DNA of 64,000 nt, taken from the NCBI RefSeq assembly GCF_001411555.2, contig NC_049902.1, forward strand, positions 8,997,985 through 9,061,984, given 5' to 3'. Below, piece by piece: positions 36,101 to 47,060 of the stretch (position 1 is the first letter of the stretch; each line of letters opens with the position of its first letter). The notes beneath the pieces were generated by a model that worked only from the letters and a program-made list of their open reading frames with translations, was not told where the DNA came from and made no database searches. Source of the DNA: Juglans regia (taxonomy: Eukaryota > Streptophyta > Magnoliopsida > Fagales > Juglandaceae). The translations under genes and the position numbers were made by a program.

Positions 36101-39100
36101 AAAGACTCACACCATAAGTCCCCCTAACCTCCTTAGAACCCCCCCCCCCCCCAAAAAAAAAAAAAAAAAAGAAATCACATTCATATTTCCAATCTATAAT
36201 CTCCCTCCACAACGACTCCCCTTCGAATTGATACCTCCACAACCATTTCCTCAGCAAGGCCTTGTTAAAACTACTCAAATTTCAGACCCCCAAACCACCA
36301 TTTGAAATAGGAGAACAAACTCTATTCCAACAAACAACGATTTTAGTCTCTTCACCCATTCCTCCTCACAAAAATGTATGAAATAATTTTTCAATTCGGT
36401 TTCCCAACCCTACAGGCAAAGGAAATAAAGAGAGGTAATAAGTTGGGAGATTCAAAATAATACTTTTAATAAGAGTATTCTACCCCCTTTTGATAGATAT
36501 AACATCTTCCAACCCATCTTCTCAACTACACCATCCCAAATAGACTTAGGTGCGGTTTGAATAATGAGATGAGATGAGATGGTTTTAGATGAAAGTTGAA
36601 TAAAATATTATTAGAATATTATTTTTTAATATTATTATTTTTTTGAGATTTGAAAAAGTCGAATTGATTATTATATTTTGTGTAGGAATTTGAAAAAGTT
36701 TTAATAATGAGATGAGATGAAACACTTTCACCATCCGGCCTTAGCCTTGAAAAAGCCCCCAGTGGAAGGCCAAGATATTTCATACGTAGAGCAGCCATTT
36801 TACACCACCAAAAACTCCGCCAAACAGTTAATATTCCTCACCTCTCCTACCAGAACCATCTCCGACTTACCCAAATTTACCTTGAGGCCTAATACAGCTT
36901 CAAAACAAAGTAAAACATGGTACCATGGTATGTAAATGATCTTCAAGATCAACTAAGTCCTTGAGAATTTTTGTTTACATCATTTACTAGTTCTTCAACT
37001 GATATTTTATATCTTTTCCCAAAACAATTGCAAAAACATGCTTTTCTGCCCTTTAAGCTCACTCAAAAAGTTCCAAAAAATGCGCTTCAGCTTTTGTGAC
37101 ATCATGTTTTTGTGCTTAAGCACACTTTCACCAACACTGAGCTGCACGAATTAGAATCACAGAAAGTCATTTTTCTCTCACTTTAGCTGCACACATTGGT
37201 TGGTCCACCCAGCAAACAAGCAATTCATGTAGATTTAGCCATTTAAGTCTTATGTAAGCAGTCCAAGAGAAATGAGTATCGAGAAAAAAAGGTTTTGAGT
37301 TCTTCCAACATCATTCACTGTCCTCAAAGATTCGAGTTCCTCTATATTCACAGATTACTCTGGACTAAAATAGTAGTGGATAATTCCACATTGTAAAATT
37401 TAGCCAAGATCTACTCCAGTTTATTTGGCATATTTACTAATAAAATCTTTGACTACTTGTGCAAAAAAAGTCAGCAAAGTTCTAAGGAAATATATAGAAG
37501 TTAAATTTTATGGATGGATATTATGAGAAATACTTATAAGAGGTAGACCTATAAAAAAAATACTTACAAGAGGTATGTTTACCTGGTTGGCCAAAACTAG
37601 GCACAACGATAGGTTGGTATAACTCAGCGCCCGCCCCAATCCTAACCAGAGCTTTATCCTGAGCATGAATGAAATTTTGCTCTTGACACTTTAGTTTCAA
37701 TTGCTTCCTCAGAGATAACTTATCTAGCCTCCATTCTTTTTCCCTGATAAGTCCTAAAAATTAGAAATTATACAAGATCAGTTACAGGATTTAGATTTCA
37801 CTTTCTTTGGAGGGGTTTATTTAATTCTCTGAACCTTTATTTTCATTTTTATTTTTATTTTTTTAAGTAAATCCCAGACCCATACATTTCTAGATGTAGG
37901 AAAAAATGTTAGTTCTTAGCTAAAAGGAAAGAATATGCTGGACCTGTGTATAAGTAATACATGTCATCAAGAGCCTCAAGACTCTTATTGCAACCACCTA
38001 CAAATACAAGGACACCACTCTTCACTGGATCCAAACAGTCGCCAGCCACTGAGAATCTGGCAGAAGGCCCATCATCACTTGTAATTACCTTGGACCATAC
38101 ACCAGTATCTGCGCCAATTACAGAAGGTGATGGGTCATATGGAGCATATATATAAAACATATAAAGCAGCATGCAGAAACCATTACTGGCTCTCTCCTAA
38201 ATAAGCCACTGGGTTGAAAATAGGCAGTTTATTGTTACCTATTTCAAAGTAAGCAAACAAGAACAGTAATCAGAGCATCAAACAATTCATACAGCTATGT
38301 GTGAGTGTGTATTTTGCCAAATAACAAAGATCTAAAATTTGATGTCAACTAATTATTTTGTTTCAGCTATCTAGAGACACATATTTTTCTTTTCAAGTAT
38401 TTACCAAACTTGGGACTATCAATTAGAATGCAGTGAAAATGTCAGTTATGGCCATTCTTTAGATTCACCATCGACCCAAGAGAACTCTCAACATTGATTG
38501 TAAGTCTGTCCCCACAATGATCACAATGCATATCTAGAAGAAGATTTGTACAGTAAAATATCTTGGAAGAAAAATGAATAGTTTCATAAACATGCAAATA
38601 CAATAATTTAGATACATACCGACATCAAGTGCATAAAGGTCATTGTATAGATTTTGAGCATCCGTAAATCCCCCAAAAACAAACAAGTTCTTGCCAAATG
38701 CAACAGTCGCATGACCAGCTCGAGGGGGCAGCAGATGGCCTGAAGTGTTCAGTTCCCTCCAAACTAGAGTATCTAATTAAATAAACGCAAGAATACAACA
38801 CCAATAAGGACATGCAATGTAGAATTGATAAGTCCTCAGCTAGGCACACCAAACTTTTGATGACAGTTTTTAAACTAAACTGGGAAAAACTATAAGACCT
38901 GTATCAAGAACATGCACATCAGACAAATAATAATCATTTCCATCTTCACCACCAATCACAATGACATTGTTCTTCCAAGATGAGCAAGTATGGCTATCAC
39001 GTGGAGATGGCGGAGTGCCTGAGGTTGCAGCTCGTTTCCATACAAATGTCTCTACAAGAGAAAAAAGAAGGATGGGTATCTTTTTTTTTTTTTTTATCTA

Positions 39101-41065
39101 ACGTCGAACAATATAGTGTGTAGATTCCAAAGTAATTCCATAATAGTATATGACTGACTGGTCCTATGACTTAAGTACTCCCTGCCCCACAACTCAAAAA
39201 AAAAAAAAAAGACAAAGGAAAATAAAGTGTAAAATATGAAAGTGGGACTGAATCATAGATATCTAAAAGAAAACCCTAGAGACTTTTGTAATCAAGTTAG
39301 CTGTTATTTTCACACCTTAAATGCTTCCAGCACCTGATCCCAAAAAAAATATTTGTGGAAGATAACAAACCCAGGACAATTCAATTTTACCGTAACCATC
39401 TATAAGTGAACCCGTATGGTGCACACTTTGAGATTGTACGGTGAGCTAGTGAATCATAGATATCTAAAAGAAAACCCTAGAGACTTTTGTAATCAAGTTA
39501 GCTGTTATTTTCACACCTTAAATGCTTCCAGCACCTGATCCCAAAAAAAATATTTGTGGAAGATAACAAACCCAGGACAATTCAATTTTACCGTAACCAT
39601 CTATAAGTGAACCCGTATGGTGCACACTTTGAGATTGTACGGTGAGCTAGTGACTCGAGTAGGGAAAACAATTTATGCCAGTGTCAATGCCTGTCTAGGT
39701 AGAAAACTTACCTGTATTCAAAATGTAAAGATCATTATAATATATTTCATCATTAGTATCTGCCGATTTCCCGCAGCCACCAAATATAAAAAGCCGTTTA
39801 CCAACAAGGGCTGCACTATGACCTTCCCGTGCCTCCGGTCCATCACCCCTTATACTTGGAGAAATCCATGTATGTGAAGCTGTGAATATGCTAATGCATT
39901 AACAAGCATGAAACCATGGGTATTTGCAAATTAAGAAATCAAGAAAATACAATTCAGTAATACGCTTCAGAATCATCAGCACCTATATATCACAATAACA
40001 GGACTCTCTAGCTTCCTGTCCTAACCACACAAATGCAAAATGAAATTTCACTAGTTGATAGAAATGTTTAGTCGTCAGAACTTAGGCAGCAAAATAACTG
40101 CTAGCGTGAAAAGGTTAATATCAAAAGAGAAAGCTTACAAGTATCTAGTATATGCAAATCTTTGAGAGGATTCATCCCATCTGTACCCCCAAATACAAAA
40201 AGATTATCAGCAACTGTGGTGCAGCTGTGGCTATCCCTCGGGGTGGGCGGTGTGCCTTTAATCATAGGCTGGCTCCATGTCTGATTAGCTGCAAATCAGG
40301 TACTAGATGAGAGAAATATTTATAACAACATGGAAGGACATCAAATCAAATGGTAGAATTAAAATAAAACAAATTGAAATACAAATCAAGGGTAAATCCA
40401 ATCACTATAACCCTACCCCCACCCCCAAATAAATAAATAAATAAAGTACATAGAAAGTCGTAATTATTAAATTGCTGTGATGAAATAGAGTTTTAATAAA
40501 CTATACTAAAGGCGTGGGCATACTAGGACATTGAATGACTCAAAAGAAAGCCACCTCCCAACAAAAATACGAACCTTACCACCAAAAGGTCCTGGCAAAT
40601 CAAGTCTAATAGCAAACACAGATCCGAAACAAAATGAGCTACAATAAACCAAAAAGAAACCCTAACAAACTAGGCTAAGGCCATCACCACAAAGATAAAA
40701 CACCAGAGTATATCAAAAAGGTTCAAACTTTGTCCAGAAACCAATCATAACAACAATGTTAAACCCAGTATTTCGCAAAGCCTGTAATAAGCAAACGGTG
40801 AAAATGAAGATAGTGTAAGAGAAATCCAACAATCATGGGGCCAAATTTTGGAAGACCCACCAGTGTCATATACATGTACTTGGTTGGTCTGGCAGTTATT
40901 TCTGCCATAGCCCCCGAAGACATAGAGAAACCTGCCTCCTTTAATGGAGTTGCAGGTGTGACCCCACCTCTTTCCTGGCCCAGATATGTCACCCACTTCT
41001 TGTTGTTGCTGTTGAGCTCCTTCTAGGCTCTGTTTGGGGTGGAGCCCGACCCTTTCCCACCTCAT
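30145..41065 (-). CDS. Kelch-repeat (six-blade) protein with coiled coil and conserved C-terminal module
   Basis: Exons: 41065-40861, 40288-40139, 39879-39712, 39051-38899, 38772-38620, 38108-37944, 37753-37583, 33911-33725, 33615-33417, 31799-31604 and a tentative last exon 30275-30145. All have GT/AG borders and compatible phases; the total is 625 codons. The start MRWERV (ATG 41065) opens kelch 1 ([20 protein letters not shown]). Kelch 2-6 follow, one per exon, each with a GG pair, a W and a closing D or Y ([58 protein letters not shown]). Exon 7 is a basic helix ([19 protein letters not shown]). Exon 8 holds the module [20 protein letters not shown]. The family matches Arabidopsis kelch proteins such as At1g18610, from memory. 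Kelch propellers bind proteins; the partner is unknown. If exon 10 is not spliced, translation ends at 31569 (593 aa). The 3' end is the weak part. Confidence 0.88.
30497..31310. repeat. 414-bp tandem duplication with hairpins
   Basis: The unit from 30497 recurs at 30911 almost unchanged; the first copy then ends with a short acttagtgattaag stretch. Each unit contains two strong hairpins: gagtgggg/ccccactc around taccatgcc, and gctgggcg/cgcccagc around tac. Each also carries cttaatcactaagt, which is inverse to the acttagtgattaag between the units. Each unit further holds a short direct repeat, catgaccaatat, flanking a T8-ATAGGTATCA piece. It lies in the last predicted kelch intron, or in the 3' flank if the shorter ending is right. 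A duplicated MITE-like element is likely. Confidence 0.85.
31845..31995. mobile_element. Fragment related to the CCGG-rich elements
   Basis: In kelch intron 9, gggatgtacaaaaaaaca starts a stretch with accggctggttcttc, gaaccagtcagtc and aaccaaaccggc. It is similar in design to the left end of the element at 10089. No matching right end was found. The rest of the intron up to 32440 is featureless apart from C/T-rich sequence. Confidence 0.4.
32440..32760. repeat. Diverged direct duplication, about 150 bp per unit, in kelch intron 9
   Basis: The order gcatggacaactagtcatc, then gtgttgtcatgcatgcaca, then gcttatattgtcc recurs as gcatggtcaaccagtcatc, gtgttgtcatgcatgcaca (twice in tandem) and gcttatatcatct. 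The second copy thus gained an internal 22-bp duplication. No coding sense. Confidence 0.75.
34566..34740. mobile_element. MITE with CAGTCGTG ends, in kelch intron 7
   Basis: The left end is gaaatgatacttgcagtcgt followed by gagtgtacaa; the right end is the near-perfect inverse (ttgcacactccacgactgc, then agcattactcat). The inside, ending attttttaatagtggactcc, resembles the element at 60187-60369. Confidence 0.7.
35121..36960 (-). mobile_element. 5'-truncated LINE (family 1) in kelch intron 7
   Basis: On the minus strand: end of RT near 36940-36740 ([16 protein letters not shown] and MKYLGLPLG, with frame breaks), then [20 protein letters not shown] and [20 protein letters not shown] (36278-36000). 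The zf-RVT part is [20 protein letters not shown] to [16 protein letters not shown] (35700-35480), and there is a short 3' UTR with an A-run (T8 on the plus strand near 35121-35130). It shares this whole layout with the LINE at 2519-3622. It is in the same orientation as the host gene. A C14A18 run at 36139-36170 expands the middle of the frame. A Tourist-like MITE interrupts it at 36549. The 5' border is approximate and no clear TSD was found. Confidence 0.85.
36549..36740. mobile_element. Tourist-like MITE inside the LINE, TSD TTA
   Basis: The ends are GGTGCGGTTTGAATAATGAG and ACTTTCACCATCCGGCC, with GATGAGATGAG at both inner sides. TTA flanks both sides (36546-36548 and 36741-36743). LINE reading frame is recognisable on either side (YLGLPLG before, later RT sequence after). 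Confidence 0.8.
39250..39651. repeat. Tandem duplication, two 201-bp units, in kelch intron 3
   Basis: Bases 39250-39450 and 39451-39651 read the same throughout as far as I compared them by eye. The unit ends gattgtacggtgagctagt. The copies end about 60 bp before the exon 3 donor at 39711. Identity implies a very recent duplication. Confidence 0.9.
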
Positions 41066-41300
41066 TTCCTTGTGTGAATCAACAGCCAAATAGAGCGAGA
41101 GACCCAGTTGGGGAGAAGACACGAGAAAGTGAAAAATTTTCAAGGAAAAACGCAATCAGAGAGAGAGAGAGGAATGGAGAGAGAAAAGATTTTGGGGATT
41201 TGAGTGGATTTGGAGGTGTGTTTTTCAGTTCATGCAAAGGGAAAAAAAATAAACAAAGAAAAAAACGGCCAAAACAAGTGTCGGGACGAGGCAAAATAAA
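41066..41300 (-). promoter_or_regulatory. 5' UTR and proximal promoter of the kelch gene
   Basis: Upstream of the ATG at 41065 the minus strand is pyrimidine-rich (TCTCTCTCTCT near 41160-41188, complement of gagagagagagag), as is common in plant 5' leaders. A long upstream frame in phase with the ATG exists from 41155, but conservation of MRWERV as the family start favours 41065. No clear TATA box was identified. Confidence 0.45.
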
Positions 41301-42733
41301 AGTTAATATTTATTTTGGAAATCTGGAAAGGACATTAAATATTTATTTAAGTTCATACTAACGATGGAGTAAAGTGTCAGAGAAAGGGGGGAGAGAGTGT
41401 GTTTCAAATCAGATAAAAGCTCGGCCACGTGTTCTTTAGACAGTGGTCCGATGTAGGGTTCACTTAGATGGACCAACACGAGGACAGTCAGTATATTTTG
41501 GGTTCGTTGCAGATGAAGATGAAAAATGTCTGTCACGTTGGAAAAAAAAAATATAATTAGGCAATTATTAATTTTTTTTTTCTTACCTCAGAATTCAGAT
41601 GTTTATCCCGTAAAATTTAATATTTACGTTAGGTTTCTCTAGAAAAAATTTTAATTTTAATATAATTATGTTTTAAATATAAAAGATATCATATCTTTAA
41701 AAATATCTAATATTTAAGTGTTTTTTATGGGGAATAAACAATAGTGTGACAAATTCTCCTGATAAGGCTTTTTTTTCATTATTTGTTTTATATTCTTAAA
41801 TATTTAAAAAAAAAAACTCACATTATTAAAAAATATTTTCTTAATCACAAGTAAAAAAAAATTTTATCGAAACTTATTATCAGGATCCTAAAAAACATAT
41901 CAAAAACAAATTATCCAAATAAATTATAAATTTTCATTCTATCTATCTACTTTTACAAATTTTTATATAAAATATATATCAACTTTTTTTCAAAAACTTA
42001 AAAATTAAAAGAACATTATTTTTTTAATAGTAAACTCCAATTTTTTTCCAAATAAAATATACGATACTTACACATCTTACGACTATATTTAAAACATATT
42101 GCATATTTTATAAGAACTTCATAAACATGTATTGTATTCAATAGGCCGGTGTTTAATTTCTTGTGGATAAAACCTAATGAATACTCTTACCAGAATGTAA
42201 ACCTAAAAACATTCAATTACAGTTATCCAACAAAAGTGATAATGTTAATTGAAAGTTAAGAATTTTTAGTAAATTAGTTCATATTTTTCATGTATTGCCT
42301 GATAGAACAGGTAAAAGAAGAAAAACCAAGTTATGGTGAAAGAATAAGAGAGAGGAGTGAAAACTAATTAAGAACAATCACAGTATAATATTCGAGATTT
42401 TAACAGAAGAAAACAAATATATCTTGTCTGAATGAAAACATGATATATGATCTTGCTCATCTATTCTACCACGGAACTAGCATATCTTAATCATATACTA
42501 GTTTGTTCGATATGGAATTTCCAAACACCACCTTGTTTTAGGTCCAATAGTCCAAATTGAAAGGACAATTTGGTTAGGAATATGAATGTTATGTGTATAA
42601 AAGTTAATCCTCATTATCACCCAACAAAAAAAACCACTCTTTCTATGATAGATATGTGAGAGATTGTTTACTGAAAGTGTAATAAAGAGAAATATCGATG
42701 TAGGCATACTCTCGCACCATCTACTTAAGGTTG
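41301..42733. other. Intergenic; small inverted-repeat element at 41755-41888
   Basis: Most of this is AT-rich and featureless. At 41755-41888 ctcctgataaggctttttt and its inverse (aacttattatcagga) bound a 130-bp AT-rich stretch, a MITE-like structure. Sequence near 42030-42100 resembles the inside of the MITE at 34566 (ttttaatagtaaactcc, cttacacatcttacgact). Confidence 0.4.
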
Positions 42734-42761
42734 TAACGCCTAGTCATTATGACAGGCGTTA
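42734..42761. repeat. Hairpin TAACGCC / GGCGTTA
   Basis: Perfect 7-bp arms around a 14-nt spacer, immediately followed by another inverse unit (GGCGTTACGCC is nearly self-complementary). Function unknown. Confidence 0.6.
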
Positions 42762-44199
42762 CGCCTTGTACATGAAGTGGCTATCAAGCCATTTATGAGG
42801 CTTTATGGTTAGCCTTGATCAAGTCCAACCATGGATTGCATGGATGAAGATATATAACACAACATCGCCTTGTTTAAGGTCGACACACAATATAAAATCT
42901 CTCTCAAATATGTGTTGATTCTAGTGCTCATTTAGTTTCTATTCAAAGCAATAAGAACATGAATATTCAAAAGAAATATGCTAGCATAATTGATAGTTTA
43001 CATTTTGCTTAATAATTATATTGAACTTTACATTGCATATCTAGCAGGAGTACTTAGTAAATTTACTAGCAAGATAATACCATGCAATTGATTGAGTGAG
43101 GAGGCAAATTGTACTTGAAGGTTTTAGTCAAATTAATTGGAATTCTTGTCAAGTAATTATCTTTCTACCATTGATTATATATTGAAAATCCAAAGGAAAA
43201 AAAAAAATTGCTAATTCAAACATGAAAGCTAAGTTTATAGTTTTGCTTCGGCGAGTGAGGAGGCAAATTGATTAAGAGATTTACTAAATAAGATTTTTTT
43301 TTTATGGAAAAATTAGTTCCACCATTGGAAGAGTATAAAACCGCCATCATAATGGTAAAACTAGACCCATACATAATATTGTAATAGTGTCATTAGCACA
43401 AATTATGTGCAATCATATGAGAGCCTAACAAATTTATTGATTAAATCCTTGACAAGAGAATGAGTTTGAATATATCGAGAGAAATGAGATTAAAGCTCTT
43501 AAAATCATGAGTCATATATAAGGATACCCAACTTGTGGACCAAAGGTCTCAAAAATCAACTTTCATGATAAGAGTAAATCATATATTACTTGTAAGAAAA
43601 TCACTTATTTATTTATTTATTTATTTATTTACTTATCTTCTCCCATTCTTATATACCCTATAATATTTGATAAAATGAATCCTTTAAAAACCTTTTAATG
43701 AAAATTTGTAACTCTTAGAGAGGATGCTAGAATTCCAAGAACATGCTTGAAAGATTTCATCTATGTGAGTATTGGAGCGGCGATAATCCCTATTAGAAGT
43801 GAGTTTATTCTCAAATACGTACCCTAAGGAAAATGGGGAGTAGATAAAGTGTTAGCTAATAAAGTTCATGTTAAGTTGTTAACATAGATTGTTATTGTAA
43901 GGAGTAATTCTTTATTTTCCTCATGAAATTATATACCAAACTTGAGATTTTTACTAACACTAAAGTAAAGATTGTTGTTTCACAAAGAAAAAAATTCAAT
44001 ATAGAGTATACCTTTATTGTGCAAAAATCCTTCATATTTTGTAGCATTTTTCTTATTTTAAATTGAATTTGGTGGGAGTACTTATATATTTTAATGAAGA
44101 GAGGGAAAATGATTTAACTTATAACTTTTATACAACTTGTATGTTACTCACTTTATATGAAAAATGTTGTGTAGCTTTAGAAAATTAAAAATATATTTT
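42762..44199. other. Intergenic, AT-rich; (TTTA)n near 43606-43630
   Basis: No protein-like frames or clear element ends. A short tandem tract of tttatttatttatttattta lies at about 43606-43630. The word gagtgaggaggcaaattg occurs at about 43095 and 43253. Confidence 0.5.
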
Positions 44200-44379
44200 G
44201 AGCAATGCTAGATACAGTCTCTATTGTGCCATTTGGGGACTGCAATGTAAGCTTAAGTAATTTTATCTTTAAAATATTTTAAAATTACAAAATTATCCTT
44301 CTTAAAATGATGTTTTTTCTTGTTTAATAAAGGGCCTGCGCATATAGTCCCCAAGTGGGAACTGTAAATAAAATTTCTC
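44200..44379. mobile_element. MITE with GAGCAATGCTAGATACAGTC ends
   Basis: Left end gagcaatgctagatacagtc, then catttggggact; right end agtccccaagtgggaactgt, then aaatttctc. They are inverted copies of each other with a few mismatches. Noncoding. Confidence 0.65.
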
Positions 44380-44444
44380 ATATATTTTTTATGAAATGGC
44401 ATGATTGTATTGACTAGTAGTAAATGCTTTGTAAAATTAACGTC

Positions 44445-44624
44445 CCGTTTGGATTCAGAGTTGATCTCAACTCATCTAATTATTACAACTTTTTCAAAAT
44501 TTTATACAAAATATAATAAACAATTTAATTTTTTCCAATCTTAAAATAATAATAATATTAAAAATAATATTTAAATAATATTTTATTTAACTTTCAATTT
44601 TTATCTCAACTCACTATTCAAACC
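44445..44624. mobile_element. Tourist-like MITE, reverse orientation
   Basis: Left CCGTTTGGATTCAGAGTTGA and right CTCAACTCACTATTCAAACC, with GATCTCAACTCATC-type sequence inside. The inside matches the complement of the copies at 28720 and 36549 (ACAAAATATAATAAACAATT). TSD not clear. Confidence 0.55.
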
Positions 44625-44629
44625 TCATT

Positions 44630-46339
44630 ATCATTACATTTGAAAACATAATTTAGTTTGACTGAAATGTTGCTTTAATATGCGAATTAAATGGCTAGAC
44701 AAGCAATTATTATGAGTAAATCGCTTATTTTACTTTTTATGTAAAGTTTGACCATTGTTTTAATGAAGAGTAGCCGTTTCACCTATAAAATTTATAGCTT
44801 TAATTTCATTAACTCCTTTCCAAATCATTTATTGTCCAGCAATTTTTTTTTTTTAATTTCAATTATTTCTAATAGCGGGCCTAACTAATAGGATTTAACA
44901 TCTATTTATAAAAATGATAGTGTTCATTGAGCTTGTGATAAGGACATTGATTTTTTAAAGTCTAATTTAAAAAAAAATTTCATGTCTCAAGCAACAAATG
45001 TATTGTTATGGAATTGAAGGAAGACTTTGTGCCTTGACTAATGTCAAAAAGAAAAGTAAACTTCAAACAAATCATGGTTTTTCTAGTCGAGCTTTGGACC
45101 AATCACTTGTGTAGAATATTCTCAACTTGTCATTTGTCAAAAATAAAAATGAAATTAAAAAGAAGGAAAAAAGAAGATCATATGAAACATTTGAAGACTT
45201 CCCAAGTAAAGTTTTGAACTCAACTGTTTATGTAGAGTCTAAATCATACAATAAAAAGTTGAGCTATTATATCTTGAAGAAGGCTTTGAAGGAAATGTTA
45301 GATTCACTCATTTCTAAGGATTAATTGCAAATTCAATACCATACCTTTCTTTTCATTGGTGTGCAAAAAGTCAAATTGATTTTAATGACTCGCAACATTA
45401 GTACTTAACAAAGTTCAATTTTGCAATTAGCCATGTCTATCGGTCTTCACATAAGTCTATTAACGGACTAAACTGCTAAGTGGCTAATCAAACACATTTG
45501 AACGAATTATGGTTCGACACGTGCATTTAACTATTTATGTGTGTCAAGTGTGACACTTCATCACCAACTAAAGATTGAGATATGTGCCCGCTAATGATAA
45601 AAAGATGAAAATGCCCATATCATTTAAACTATAATCTTCATAAATCATCTCCCACCCAAACATATATAACCTCCTAAAATCATAAAATCAATCTACTAGC
45701 CTAAACCCCCACCTCTTGAAAGCCCATCCCTTTTTCCCTATTCCTCTATCTTCGACATCTATAGTGATCAAAACCAAACCGAAATTAAATTCCTAGTCAT
45801 CCTCAATGCCCAAATCAATTCTCACTCTCAAATCCCAACTTCCTGAAAACTAATCCCATTATGCTTTCCTCCATGACCAACGAGTACAATGGATGAGAGT
45901 CCTTCACTGATGGCAACAATCTAGGTTTTTCTCAAAATTTTAAGGTCGTACTAATAGCATAATGTAAAGATTATTATATATATGTGTGGGTTCTTTGTAC
46001 ATATAACTTGTAGTGGTTGAGATTGTGATAAAAGTAACATGTGATATATCAACATATTATGTAATGTCAACATAATTGAATATCATGGTCTATCTCCATT
46101 GTGATAAAAATTCTGTTCATTTTGTTGTCTATGTGCATTTGCAAAAGTCTGACTCAATTTGGCTCCTTTTGTGCAACTCAGTTATCAACATACTTACACA
46201 GAATTTGTACGTATTCAATCTTGACAACCTCATTAGTTCATTTCCTTGCATGGTTTAGGTACATGGTTCATCTATTTTAGAACTAATTTGAATTGTAACT
46301 TTCAACCATTCATGTCCACCTATAAATATGGTTAAAGTT
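44630..46339. other. Intergenic or MULE flank, no gene recognised
   Basis: A lysine-rich 65-codon frame at 45127-45324 is not recognised. From about 45450 the sequence may be the noncoding 5' part of the MULE, but no terminal inverted repeat was identified. Confidence 0.35.
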
Positions 46340-46793
46340 TATCCATCACGAAGGATCTCTAAGAAGCCAATCCATGCCATACATAGGAGGTACAATGGAC
46401 TACCTTGAAAATCGGGATATTGACTACCTACGTGTTAGATCATTTCATCAAACAATGTAATAACTGGGTTATAGATAGTCGAGTGTTATGTATTATTAAT
46501 TATATGAAGATGTTGATATTTAGCCAGTATAGAGACTAATATTCATGATATGTTGCATGCAATTACAGTGGAAGGGAAAAATGTATGGCATGTATACATC
46601 AACCATGTTGTGGATAAACCATGCATTGTTGAACCATTAACATTATTGTATGATATTTCTGTATTGTCAAACCATCACCAGACATAGCATATGACATGAG
46701 TGGACCATTACCAAAGATTGAGGACACCGAAAATGGACATGAGAACACTGATGGGGACGACAAGGTAGACTTCTTGGCTGAGCTTCCATTGAG

Positions 46794-47060
46794 TGTTAAG
46801 ATATAAAATAATAAAATCTACCTCTTACCATTAGCTTAAGCTTTTGGGACAAGTGGTGATTTCACATGGTATCAGAGCAGAGGTCCTGAGTTCGAACCCT
46901 GACTCTACACTCTATCCCATTTAATTAAATATTCCACTTGTTAGGCCTACTCATTGAGGGAAAGTCTGGCCCACAAGTGAGGGGGAGTGTTAAGATATAA
47001 AATAATAAAATCTACCTCTTACCATTAGTTTAAGCTTTTGGGACAAGTAGTGATTTCATA
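46794..47060 (+). mobile_element. TRIM with 73-bp terminal repeats, inserted in the MULE frame
   Basis: Terminal direct repeats 46794-46866 and 46988-47060, both starting TGTTAAGATATAAAATAATA, are nearly identical (ends TTTCACA and TTTCATA). The PBS TGGTATCAGAGCAGAGG follows the first repeat at 46867, and the purine tract aagtgagggggag precedes the second. The 5-bp TSD TTGAG is perfect (46789-46793 and 47061-47065). Whole element 267 bp, noncoding. All hallmarks of a terminal-repeat retrotransposon in miniature are present. Confidence 0.93.

Noticed and set aside
35098..36985. TSD for the kelch-intron LINE (tacatcacata and tacatcattta)
   Set aside because: Only 9 of 11 positions match and the left copy does not abut the poly(A) tail, so it was not used to set borders.
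46867..46915. tRNA-like gene (GGTATCAGAGC ... GAGTTCGAACCC)
   Set aside because: The first part is the primer binding site of a TRIM directly after its terminal repeat, and the B-box-like piece is internal TRIM sequence. No tRNA cloverleaf could be formed.
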